Source: Planctomycetota bacterium
GTDB taxonomy: Bacteria; Planctomycetota; Planctomycetia; Pirellulales; Pirellulaceae
Direction: 5' to 3'
DNA length: 12,568 nt
Assembly (NCBI GenBank): GCA_026692885.1
Contig: JAPLNJ010000978.1
Span: forward strand, 1 to 12,568
The stretch's first letter is position 1. Each line of letters begins with the position of its first letter. Both the position numbers and the translations under genes were made by a program. Below are positions 5,722 to 12,568 of this stretch, piece by piece. Below the pieces are notes generated by a model that saw only the letters and a list, made by a program, of their open reading frames with translations, was not told the origin of the DNA and made no database searches.

Positions 5722-7554
5722 CTACGGCTTGGCTAGAGATTCAAACACTACGCCCCACTTGGCTTTGATCTCGGCCGCCAGCTTTTCCTGGTCCGGCACG
5801 TCCTTCTTCTTGATTTCGGTCTTCTCATTCAGTTCGTCAAGGAACCACTTATGGACGTTCTTGAGGAACTCGTCTTTTGAAGAATCCGTGCGCTGGAACG
5901 GTGCGCCGTCTTCAGCCCTCGTGATGCTTGTCACGTAGATGCAAGTTCTATCCGTTGCGGGCGGTCCAACCAGCAGAATACGTGACGACTTGCCGAGGCG
6001 GATGCCTTTTAGCGGGCAGTCTGTGTTGTTGAGCTTTGCTGTTGGTGCCCAAGCCTCTGGCAAGCGAACCCAGTCCATGATGGCACCAGTGAAATCGAAT
6101 CGTGCAACAGGATTCTGCTGACTGAAGTCACTGCCCGTTAGGTCGGAATCAGGAAACGAGACACCGCCGACCGTCTCGCTCGCGAACTTAGCGCATCGAA
6201 TGTCGCACTCTTGAAATCGCACACTGTTGAGGTCTCGTGCGGCGAACTGAGCTTCTTCAAGGTTGCAGTTCGTAAAACGGCAATTGATCAACGTCGCAGC
6301 CTTGAACGTCGCTTTCGCCAGCCGTAGCTTCAAGAACTCGGACGGCTTTCCTTGCCCGCCCCCCTTAATCTGCGCGTTCGTAAAATCGGCACGGGACAGC
6401 CCCGCGTTTTCGCCCTTCAGGTCCTGGGTCGGACCCACAAGGCAATCGAGAAAGACGGACCCGCAGAACTTAACGTCTGGCCAAACGACGTCGCTGAATG
6501 CACGACAGTTCTTGAACTCGACCCCAGAGAAATTCACCGGTGACTGACTTGCATCAGCATTCGTAAAGGTGGCGGCAACAAGCTTGGCGTTATAGAAGTT
6601 TGCCCCCGAAATCTCAGCTCGAGTGAAATCCGGCTCGTCCAAATTGGCCCAGGAGAAATCTGCCTTGGTGAGGCCTAGGTCGGCGAGGTTCAGTCGAAGC
6701 GTCTTGAAGTCGACCTTGGCGAAAATCCTGCCTTTCAGGCTTCCCTGGAACTCCCTAAGGCTTCCCTCCGCTCCCGCCATCTTCGGGGAATTGGTTGGTA
6801 GCAATCGCAGTTCGCTTCGATGTGTGTTCGTAAGGATGGTCGCAAGCGCGCCCAAAGCACCAGCAGCAACAGTTGGATCATCGGACTGACACTTCGCGAA
6901 CAGGATTGGCGCGACGTAGCGACCGACGAAATCTACCTTCGCCTGCGTATCAGTGCTGGACGCGGTATCCTTGGTGATTGTGTCGTCGGCACCTGTAGAA
7001 ACCAGTTTTCCATCTAACCGTTTCGAAAGAACGACGATAGACTGGATAGCGGCGTGGTTGAGGTCGAATTTCTTAACGCCCTTGAACCGTTCGTTCCCCA
7101 CCACCGCGCCGTACTTGGCAACCGCCTCCCGACTTCCCATGCGAAGATCGGGAGCTGGGGAAACGGCAGGTCCGGCGGCTGGAGCAGTAGAGTCTGCCGC
7201 GGCAAGCGCAGCTTCGCCTGGAAGATCGAGTGTCTGCTTTGAGATAATCTCAAGGGCCGCGATGATGTTGTTGCTGTCGGCCGCGGCCTTCATCAGCCGC
7301 TTCAATTGCTCGTCTTTCTTGGCTGTCTCTTGGTCGGATTGCTCCTTCGCCTTTTGCATCGCCGTAGCCTCTTGGTTAAGGCGATACGCAACACTGGCAA
7401 AGTACCACGTGGAAACGCCAAAGACGAATGTTGCCACGAGGCCGAGCCCCCCAATCACGTTGGCAACGACTTCCGGACAGATTCCAAAACGCGACCACCA
7501 CGCCTTTGCGGGCTGTGCGGGCTGAGTCGATGTTTGCTGCGGTGCTTGCGACAT
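5722..7554 (-). CDS. Membrane-anchored pentapeptide-repeat protein
   Basis: A 610-residue protein with ATG at 7554 and GGAGA 6-7 nt upstream. Order: a Gln/Pro/Ala-rich leader (1-20), one membrane helix (31-54), a charged probable coiled coil (60-95), an Ala/Pro linker (115-136), a helical region (140-250), then pentapeptide repeats from about 274 to 490 in A(D/N)LXX style (VDFKTLRLNLADLGLTKADF, SRADFTN, CRFTNCNLEEAQF, SDLTGSDF). A Lys/Glu-rich tail (550-610) follows. Such repeats fold as right-handed quadrilateral beta-helices, used as scaffolds and in some cases as DNA mimics. The anchor suggests a membrane-tethered scaffold rather than a gyrase-protecting soluble protein. The region around 340-380 breaks the repeat. 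Its base composition appears less GC-rich by eye than neighbours, possibly acquired. The function is not known. Confidence 0.85.
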   Translation of the reverse strand: MSQAPQQTSTQPAQPAKAWWSRFGICPEVVANVIGGLGLVATFVFGVSTWYFASVAYRLNQEATAMQKAKEQSDQETAKKDEQLKRLMKAAADSNNIIAALEIISKQTLDLPGEAALAAADSTAPAAGPAVSPAPDLRMGSREAVAKYGAVVGNERFKGVKKFDLNHAAIQSIVVLSKRLDGKLVSTGADDTITKDTASSTDTQAKVDFVGRYVAPILFAKCQSDDPTVAAGALGALATILTNTHRSELRLLPTNSPKMAGAEGSLREFQGSLKGRIFAKVDFKTLRLNLADLGLTKADFSWANLDEPDFTRAEISGANFYNAKLVAATFTNADASQSPVNFSGVEFKNCRAFSDVVWPDVKFCGSVFLDCLVGPTQDLKGENAGLSRADFTNAQIKGGGQGKPSEFLKLRLAKATFKAATLINCRFTNCNLEEAQFAARDLNSVRFQECDIRCAKFASETVGGVSFPDSDLTGSDFSQQNPVARFDFTGAIMDWVRLPEAWAPTAKLNNTDCPLKGIRLGKSSRILLVGPPATDRTCIYVTSITRAEDGAPFQRTDSSKDEFLKNVHKWFLDELNEKTEIKKKDVPDQEKLAAEIKAKWGVVFESLAKP

Positions 7555-7668
7555 TTCGTTTCTCCTTTTGGCAGGTGCCTCTCATCACGAACTCGTAAAC
7601 GAATCAAATAGCCTCGCGGCTCCACTCTCGTGACCACGTTCCAGGGCCAGTCTCGAACCAATTGGTTG

Positions 7669-8727
7669 TCATCCGACGACTCCCACGTCGCGCCCTACCT
7701 TGGCAAGAGCCTTGAGGGCGAAATCAATATCCTCATCGCTGTGCGTAGCCATCACGTTCGTGCGGATGCGAGGAGCGTTGCGTGGAACGGCCGGATACAG
7801 GATCGGGATCACGAACAGCCCCTGTTCCCGGCAGCGGCGGGCCATCTCCAACGTCTGCTCCTCGCTGTCGCACAGGATCGGCACGATCGGCGTCTCGGTT
7901 GGCGGGAGCCGAAAACCCAAATCGCGCAAACCGGATAGGTAACGCTGGGTCACCTGCCGCAGTCGCTCGACGCGTTCGGGTTCGCGCTGCAGGATCTCCA
8001 GTGCCTTCAGGGCCGCTGCGACCTGCGGAGCCGGGAGGGCCACGCTGAAGATGAAGCCGCGAGCGTGATGCTTCAGGAAGCTGATGATCTCGCGTCTTCC
8101 GGCGATGAAGCCGCCGCAACTGGCGGTGGACTTCGACAACGTCCCCATTTTCACGTCGATCGCATCCGGCGGCAGATTGAAATGCTCTTGCACACCGCGT
8201 CCGTGCGTCCCCAGCACGCCCAAGCTGTGCGCCTCGTCAACCATCAGCATCGCACCCGCCTGCCGGCAGACATCCACAATTCGCGGCAGATCCGCAATGT
8301 CGCCCTCCATACTGTAGACGGCGTCCACGGCCACCAACACTCGGCGTCCGTCCGCCTCCCGCAATGCGGCTCGCAGGGAGTCGATGTCGTTGTGCCTGAA
8401 CTCCAGGAATTTCGCTCCGGAGAATCGGCATCCGTCCGAGATACTGGCGTGGTTCAACTCGTCTCCGATCACACAATCCTCCGGCCCCACCAACGCGGCG
8501 ATGGTGGCGACGTTGGTCACGTAGCCACTGTTGTAGAGAACGGCTTCTTCCGCCTGCAAAAACTCGCTCAGGGCCTGCTCCAATTGGTGGTGCAAGCTCG
8601 TTGTGCCGGAGACCAAACGAGCGCCGTGTGCCCCCGTGCCGAACCGGTCGACCGCCGCTTTGGCCGCCGCGTCAACTTCCGGGTGGCCGATCAAGCCCAG
8701 ATAACTGTACGAACTTCCGAGGGCACA
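7669..8727 (-). pseudogene. AONS/KBL-family PLP enzyme domain, N terminus missing
   Basis: About 350 residues of an alpha-oxoamine synthase domain (BioF/Kbl family: PLP-dependent decarboxylative condensation of an amino acid with an acyl thioester). Homology starts sharply at SSYSYLGLIGHPEV (about 8715). It runs through DELNHASISDGC, VDEAHSLGVLGTHGRG and TLSKSTASCGGFIAG (the Lys is the expected PLP Schiff-base residue) to a C terminus at 7669. The frame upstream to 9054 is only the shadow of the AMP-ligase. There is no plausible start or ribosome site at the domain boundary, so it was part of a larger protein. FAAL-carrier-AONS fusions are known, and this is likely the tail of one. The roughly 40-60 N-terminal residues of the domain are absent. 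Confidence 0.8.
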
Positions 8728-9800
8728 ACGCGATGGGCCTCCAGATCGGCTGACCGGACGGGCAAGTAGACCAGCTTGCGTTGCGGCGGACCCCCGGAGG
8801 CGAGCAGCGTGGTTTCCGCCATGCCGTAACAGGGAAAGAACGCCTCGCGACGAAACCCACACCGCGCAAAAGCGTCTGCAAACCGCTCCAAGGTTCGAGC
8901 CCGCACCGGTTCCGCGCCGTTGTACAACAGCGTCAGCGAGCGGAGATCGAGCGTGTTTTTTTCCTCCTCGGTAATTCGATCCACGCAGTGATCGTAGGCG
9001 AAGTTCGGGGCGCCGCTGGTCGTGCCGCGGTAGTCCGAGAAAGCTCGCAACCACCGGATCGGTTCGCGAAGGAAGGCTACGGGCGAGAGAAGAACCGACG
9101 GAAAGCCCGTGTAAAGCGGCTGCAATACGCCCCCAATCAACCCCATGTCATGAAACATGGGCAGCCAACTGACCATCGTGCTCTGGGGCGAGTACTGGAA
9201 CGAGATTTGTACGGAGAGCTCGTTGGCAACGATGTTCCCGTGACTGACCACGGCGCCTTTCGGCGCGCCGGTGGAGCCGGATGTGTACTGGATGAACGCC
9301 AAGGATTCGGATTTCAAAGGCGGTCGGTTCCATGTGGACTCGCGTTCGGTTGGGATCGAGTCGGTCACCAACAGGGTGCTCGGGTGGCCGTCATCGCCGA
9401 ATTGCCCAGCCAGGTTGTCGGCCACTTCGGAAGAAGTCAGAATGAGACGCGGTCGGGCGTCGCTGTGAATCGCCGTAAGCCGGAGTAGCGAGCGATTCCG
9501 CCGGGGCGGGTAGGCTGGCACCGCCACCACGCCCGCGTACAGACAGCCGAGAAACGCGGCGATGAACTCCAGCCCGTGCGGGTACAGCAACAACGCCCGC
9601 TCGCCAGGGCCTGCGTGTTCCGCGAACCTCGCGGCCAAGGTCCGCGCTCGTAATGCCAGCTCTCCGAACGTGAATTGGTCTACCCGGCCGTCATCATCCA
9701 GCCATGTGTAGACAACGCGGTCCGGCATTCGATCGGCGTGGTGTTCCAGCCGATCGACTAATGAATCTTGTGCGTTCATCCCAGCTAACGAGCGGTTCAC
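8691..9800 (-). pseudogene. Fatty-acyl-AMP ligase (FAAL), C-terminal third missing
   Basis: Translation probably begins at GTG 9800 (VNRSLAGMNAQ), because GGAGGAG lies at 9815-9809, 8 nt upstream; the ATG at 9779 has no such site. From that start, the adenylate-forming core is clear: VPAYPPRR (94-101), YTSGSTGAPKG (172-182), SWLPMFHDMGLIG (211-223), YNGAEPV (293-299) and YGMAETTLLASGG (325-337). FAALs activate fatty acids as acyl-AMP and hand them to carrier proteins. A normal FAAL is 550-600 residues. Here the match ends near residue 358 (about 8725), before the hinge and the C-terminal lid with its catalytic Lys. The frame stops at 8691, 11 residues beyond. The AONS domain continues in another frame. 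Confidence 0.85.
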
Positions 9801-9954
9801 GGGCCTTGCTCCTCCATGAACGGCGCGCGGCGACCGGGAAGTGATTCTGCCTGGACTGAAGTGAGTCCGAACGAGCCGAGCGGCCCAAGGCTGGCGGATG
9901 GTCGGATCGTCGCGGTTGACGCCGACTCTTGGCTCAACCGGACCCGTCCCAAAG

Positions 9955-9983
9955 AAAAAGGAGCGCCTAACCAAGACCGCTCC
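9955..9983 (-). terminator. Possible intrinsic terminator on the minus strand
   Basis: On the minus strand GGAGCG pairs with CGCTCC across a 12-nt loop and is followed at once by TTTTT. It lies 155 bp upstream of the FAAL start, so it would end transcripts entering from the right. The stem is short, and it may instead be part of an intergenic repeat. Confidence 0.4.
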
Positions 9984-10005
9984 AGGAGCCCCGACCAAGA
10001 GGCAC

Positions 10006-10067
10006 GATAGAACAGCACCTGGCCGACGCTCCCATACAGGGAGCGTGGCACAAGCACTGCTTCTATC
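10006..10067. repeat. Imperfect inverted repeat in the FAAL/UPF0175 divergent gap
   Basis: GATAGAA-CAG... (from 10006) pairs with ...CTG-CTTCTATC (to 10067), with an inner ACGCTCCC/GGAGCGT hairpin around ATACAG. The 489-bp stretch 9801-10289 has no credible gene. It holds this repeat, a GAGCCC-GA-GGGCTC hairpin (10074-10087) and the hairpin at 10200-10223. Confidence 0.6.
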
Positions 10068-10199
10068 GTTCAAGAGCCCGAGGGCTCAGGTTGGTCGTTT
10101 TCCTGAAAGCAGAAACTTGACGCTACGCGTCGTTCAAATTGTCGTGGGGGCCGTCAACGGGCCCCGCAGGTCATGCGATCTTCTCCGAAACATTCTTGG

Positions 10200-10223
10200 C
10201 CTTGGGGCACAAATACCCCAAGG
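10200..10223. repeat. Short hairpin upstream of UPF0175 gene
   Basis: CCTTGGGG and CCCCAAGG are separated by 8 nt (CACAAATA). It lies 67 bp before the UPF0175 start. There is no T-run. It could be an operator or just part of the repeat-rich gap. Confidence 0.5.
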
Positions 10224-10289
10224 ATTAGACAGCAGCTTAGCCGACCGGCATGGGCCATGCAAGATGCGCGTTTTGCCAGCCTGTCGGAA

Positions 10290-10502
10290 ATGACCTTTGC
10301 CTTGCCGGACTCGATCAGCGAAGCTGAGGCCAAAGTCTGCCTGGCAGCAAAGCTGTTCGAGCTGGGCCGCTGGTCCTGTGGCCAAGCTGCAGAACTTGCT
10401 GGGTATTCGAAACGCACGTTCATCGAGCTGTTGGGAAAGCAAGGAATCGCTGCGCTGAACTACCCAGCCGAAGAACTGACGGACGACCTGGACCATGCCT
10501 GA
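10290..10502 (+). CDS. UPF0175-family antitoxin-like protein
   Basis: A 70-residue protein starting MTFALPDSISEAEAK. The frame extends back to 10173, but family members begin at this point, so ATG 10290 is chosen; the ribosome site (GTCGG) is weak. The core LFELGRWSCGQAAELAGYSKRTFIELLGK is the UPF0175 helix-turn-helix-like region, and the end NYPAEELTDDL is typical. UPF0175 genes commonly precede DUF3368 PIN-domain genes as antitoxin-toxin pairs, which is exactly the arrangement here. The toxin ATG (10495) overlaps this gene's TGA by 8 nt. The antitoxin looks complete while its partner is cut short. Confidence 0.85.
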   Translation: MTFALPDSISEAEAKVCLAAKLFELGRWSCGQAAELAGYSKRTFIELLGKQGIAALNYPAEELTDDLDHA

Positions 10503-10635
10503 TCCTGTTACGGTGTCCAACAGCAGCTGCCTGATCGGGCTGGACTTGGTCGGGCAACTCGACCTGCTCCACGGCCTGTACGGCACAAGTGAAAAGGCGA
10601 ACAGACCCACTCGCTTGCGCGTCGTGCTTGTATAA
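10495..10635 (+). pseudogene. DUF3368 PIN-domain toxin, N-terminal stub
   Basis: ATG at 10495, overlapping the antitoxin. The first 30 residues (MPDPVTVSNSSCLIGLDLVG, then QLDLLHGLYG) match the beginning of DUF3368 PIN-like proteins, which usually read VSNTSPLIAL...GRLDLL. After 10584 the match stops. Sixteen unrelated residues follow to TAA at 10633, encoded by DNA that looks like intergenic repeat. The family is about 150-160 residues, so four fifths, including most of the PIN acidic residues, are gone. It should not be a functional RNase. Confidence 0.75.
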
Positions 10636-10691
10636 TACCGGCCCTCCGGCCCATGCGAAGATGTTCACAGCAGTGGTGTCATGAGCCCTCG

Positions 10692-10885
10692 TCAGACCGG
10701 GGCGTACCGCGTCAGCCAGGAGACTCGGTCGAAATCGGCATCGTGACTGGCGAGGCGGGTCAGACCGTGGGCGTGCATCACGGCGACAATCAGGGCGTCG
10801 CCGCTGAGCAGTTCGTATTCAGCGCGTTCGCGTCGACGAAGACGCCGGTCCCAGCGGGGATATCGGTGAAGCACCGTTCGAGAAA
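10692..10885 (-). pseudogene. PIN-domain (VapC-like) toxin with internal deletion
   Basis: Two pieces in different frames. The N piece (from about 10885 to 10820) reads FTDIPAGTGVFVDANAL, the classic first PIN strand with its Asp. The C piece (10820 to 10692) reads LLSGDALIVAVMHAHGLTRL, then ASHDADFDRV, and ends RYAPV, the usual last third with its two acidic positions. The middle 60-80 residues are absent and the frame shifts at the join. The N piece has no start codon in frame before a TAG, because a palindromic repeat (10869-11002) overlaps it. No antitoxin for this toxin is visible. Confidence 0.65.
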
Positions 10886-11002
10886 TAAGTGAGCGGACTG
10901 GCGCTAGCCACCGGTTCTGTCTCTTCCGGATGGGCCGAAGTACCGGCGGCTAGCGCCTTGCCGCTCATTTGTCACCTGACAGTTATTTCTCGGACGGTGC
11001 TT
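10869..11002. repeat. Palindromic repeat with GGCGCTAGCC arms
   Basis: Left arm 10869-10915 (AAGCACCGTTCGAGAAATA, GAGCGG, GGCGCTAGCCACCGGT) pairs with right arm 10942-11002. The right arm carries an extra stretch of about 14 nt (CTGTCAGGTGAC region). The elongated stem is consistent with a dispersed intergenic element. Its left end runs into the PIN gene remnant. Confidence 0.75.
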
Positions 11003-11027
11003 ACTCGCCACCGAGACGAATCCGTTT

Positions 11028-11183
11028 CTATACTGCACGCGGTTGAGGATGGCACAATTGTTTTGTCGTTTAACCGCGACCCAACGGGGAGCGCGCCGGG
11101 GGGCAGGGGACATCTTGGGTCGCTCGACGCGCTTCCCGTTGGGGCGCGGTTAAACGTGCCAACGCCAACCGCGCGCGGTATAG
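11028..11183. repeat. Long imperfect palindrome with GTTTAACCGCG arms
   Basis: Core arms of 27 bp (11068-11094 and 11129-11155, starting GTTTAACCGCG) differ at 2 positions. The symmetry extends outwards to CTATACTGCACGCGG (from 11028) and its near-complement ending at 11183. It lies just downstream of the kinase gene's 3' end. The 300-bp gap 10886-11204 holds only this and the preceding repeat. Confidence 0.75.
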
Positions 11184-11204
11184 CATTCTATTCGGCATCC
11201 CCAC

Positions 11205-11879
11205 TTACCGACAACCCGGCTGGTCGTCCGCGGCCGTGGCCTTATCCTCCAGATCGTGAACTGCCGCGCGGAGCGCATCGGCAAGTTCCTGAGCCGATTG
11301 ATACCGATCATCCGGTTGCAACGCGAGACAGCGTTGGCAGATTGTCGCTATCGCTGGCGGTATCCGCGTATTCAGTTGAACCACGGGTGCCGCATCGCCT
11401 GCCAGGATGCGGGCTCGCAGACTCCAGAGCCCCCGGCCCTCAAACGGCAGCCGGCCCGCGAGCAACCGATACAGCACCACGCCCAGACCGTAGATGTCCG
11501 TGCGCAAATCAGCAACCGCTGCCTCGGACGAGGCCTGCAACTGTTCGGGCGCCATGTAAGCCAGTGTGCCGGCCGTCGTGACCAGTTCGCTGTTCATTTC
11601 GCTCTGGGTAATAGCAATTCCAAAGTCGGCAAGCAGCGGATTGCCGGCGGCGTCGAGCAGGATATTGGCGGGCTTGATGTCGCGGTGGATAATCCCACGT
11701 TGGTGGGCGTAGGACAGTTCCTCCGCGACGCGGGCGATCAATTCGACTGCCTCCTGCCACGTGAAGTCACGCTCTTCCATCCTCCAAGCCAGATCGTGTC
11801 CCTCCACGTAGTCGAAGACAATGAAACAGAATCCTTCCTGCCGGCCAACGTCATGGACGGAAATAGGTCGTGGGCTCAC
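11205..11879 (-). pseudogene. Ser/Thr protein kinase lacking the N-lobe ATP-binding part
   Basis: A 224-residue frame. Kinase homology begins at ISVHDVGRQEGFCFIVFDYV (residues 6-25), i.e. at strand beta4-beta5. The Gly-rich loop, the VAIK Lys and helix C are all missing. The C-lobe is excellent: HRDIKPANIL (65-74), ADFGIAI (84-90), GTLAYMAPEQL (104-114), DIYGLGVVLY (128-137) and Arg192. The protein stops soon after subdomain XI, with no membrane helix or sensor domain. Without the N-lobe Lys it should not bind ATP normally. In planctomycetes such Hanks-type kinases often follow ECF sigma genes, as here. The GTG at 11879 lies inside the sigma frame. Confidence 0.8.
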
Positions 11880-12306
11880 CCGTCGTGTCGGAGGCGTGGG
11901 CGAGCAGGCCTTCCGGCGGTCCGTCGCCAGTCGCGATCACGTCCGTATGATGGTGGGCGGCCTCGCCCTCGGGGCCAAAATGATGCCGCGCGAGATCGAT
12001 CAGCTCACGGCGAATTTGCGTGGCGGCCAAGCCGTAGAATCGCTGGGGAGAATCGGGTTGGATCGTGTCCAACGCCCGGTGCAATCGCAACATCGCGTTT
12101 TGCAGTACATCGCCGGTCTGCTCCCAGCGGCTGACGCGGGGGAACTTGCGCAGCATCCGCCGGGCCAACTGCTCCAGCCGTTGCCCGGCATGCGCCAGGA
12201 TGGCGGCCCGCACTTCATCCAGGCGGGACGTATTACCCTGCCGCAGTTGGTCCAGCCAGCCTTGAAGGATCTGCGTATGGCCTTCCTGGCTGATCGCCGC
12301 CGTCAT
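11851..12306 (-). pseudogene. ECF sigma-70 factor lacking region 4
   Basis: ATG at 12306 (MTAAISQEGH) with GGAGG about 10 nt upstream. Region 2 is present at about 40-115, including RKFPRVSRWEQTGDVLQNAM and the helix RLHRALDTIQPDSPQRFYGL, which would bind core polymerase and the -10 element. The linker reads ASDTTGEPTT, after which relatives continue through about 60-70 residues of region 4 (the helix-turn-helix reading the -35). Here it changes abruptly into kinase-encoding DNA at about 11866 and stops at 11851 after 151 residues. It would bind poorly or act as an interfering fragment, if expressed. Confidence 0.8.
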
Positions 12307-12339
12307 GTTCCACCAGCCTCCTCTCACGGCCGCCGCCAA

Positions 12340-12387
12340 GTAGGTCAGGCTTTTCAGCCTGACGTCAGCCTGGAAAGGCTGACCTAC
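12340..12387. repeat. Palindromic repeat, third copy of the TGACGTCA unit
   Basis: A 48-bp palindrome with 24-bp arms and 3 mismatches per arm, central TGACGTCA, opening GTAGGTCAGG. It is nearly identical to the unit at 1111-1157, 11 kb away. It sits between the thioredoxin end and the sigma gene start, again an intergenic spot. Confidence 0.9.
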
Positions 12388-12433
12388 AAGCTGCGCGTAT
12401 CAGGCGAGCATGTCAAAACCGCCGAACCCCACA

Positions 12434-12568
12434 TCACACGGCAGGTGTTGCCGCTGCTGCCGCCTCTTCCAACGCGGCCTGCAGCGCCCGTTTCGACTGG
12501 ACGCCCTGAAATACTTTGACGATCCGACCGTTTCGAAACAAGAGCAGCGTGGGGATGGCTTCGATCCT
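12434..12568 (-). CDS. Thioredoxin, C-terminal part only
   Basis: The last 44 residues, read in from the window edge and ending at TGA 12434. RIEAIPTLLLFRNGRIVKVF contains the cis-Pro (IPT) and the LFRNG turn that are diagnostic of thioredoxins. QGVQSKRALQAAL is the usual final helix, with an added Ala-rich tail. The WCGPC active site lies outside the window. It reduces disulfides in the cytoplasm. It is on the same strand as the sigma factor, separated by the repeat at 12340. Confidence 0.85.
   Translation of the reverse strand, partial: RIEAIPTLLLFRNGRIVKVFQGVQSKRALQAALEEAAAAATPAV

Noticed and set aside
7669..9054. A single 461-residue AONS protein starting at 9054
   Set aside because: The first 110 residues are a frame shadow of the FAAL gene; domain homology starts only at about 8715.
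8065..9488. Two long plus-strand frames of 234 and 235 residues
   Set aside because: They are antisense to the AONS and FAAL coding regions and arise from high-GC third positions.
10625..10640. TATAAT at 10631-10636 as a promoter
   Set aside because: No -35 hexamer sits at 16-18 bp, it overlaps the stop of the toxin stub, and the surrounding DNA looks like intergenic repeat.
11256..12134. 292-residue plus-strand frame
   Set aside because: It is antisense to the kinase and sigma coding segments, which have clear motifs, and has no ribosome site or recognisable domain.

Overview
The window looks like chromosomal DNA of a high-GC planctomycete-like bacterium (Planctomycetota, probably Pirellulales-like). 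The signs are an ECF sigma factor next to a Ser/Thr kinase, a long fatty-acyl-AMP ligase joined to an AONS-type PLP enzyme, and many nested palindromic intergenic repeats. The taxonomy is inferred from this style and not proven.

Layout. 1-1945: a redox/sulfur neighbourhood with a membrane 2x[4Fe-4S] NapH/FixG-like protein (5' cut by the window, + strand), converging on a DUF2892 membrane protein and a membrane-anchored rhodanese-like protein whose catalytic Cys reads as Ser (both - strand). 1946-2549: palindromic repeats and no confident gene. 2494-3426: an AbiE-like type IV toxin-antitoxin locus with a promoter, a perfect 30-bp palindromic operator, an intact AbiEi/DUF6088 antitoxin, and an AbiEii toxin cut before its catalytic DxD. 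3363-5632: a DevCA-like ABC exporter on the - strand (permease, ATPase, then a HlyD/DevB subunit reduced to its N terminus). A large palindromic element sits between permease and ATPase. 5722-7554: a 610-residue membrane pentapeptide-repeat protein. 7669-9800: the front of a FAAL joined out of frame to an AONS domain. 9801-11204: repeat-rich DNA with a UPF0175 antitoxin, a DUF3368 toxin stub and a collapsed PIN toxin. 11205-12306: an ECF sigma factor without region 4 joined to a kinase without its ATP-binding N-lobe. 12434-12568: the C terminus of a thioredoxin.

The dominant theme is five places where two good coding segments meet abruptly inside genes: about 3361, 8720, 10585, 10825 and 11866. 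Each junction leaves a recognisable domain missing an essential part, while the flanking genes look intact. They could be genuine interstitial deletions, with both antitoxins kept and all recognised toxins broken. They could also be collapses in a metagenome assembly. The sequence alone cannot separate these.

The intact genes suggest membrane-linked thiol/persulfide redox chemistry, a self-regulated orphan antitoxin and a damaged exporter. No tRNA, rRNA or CRISPR array was recognised.
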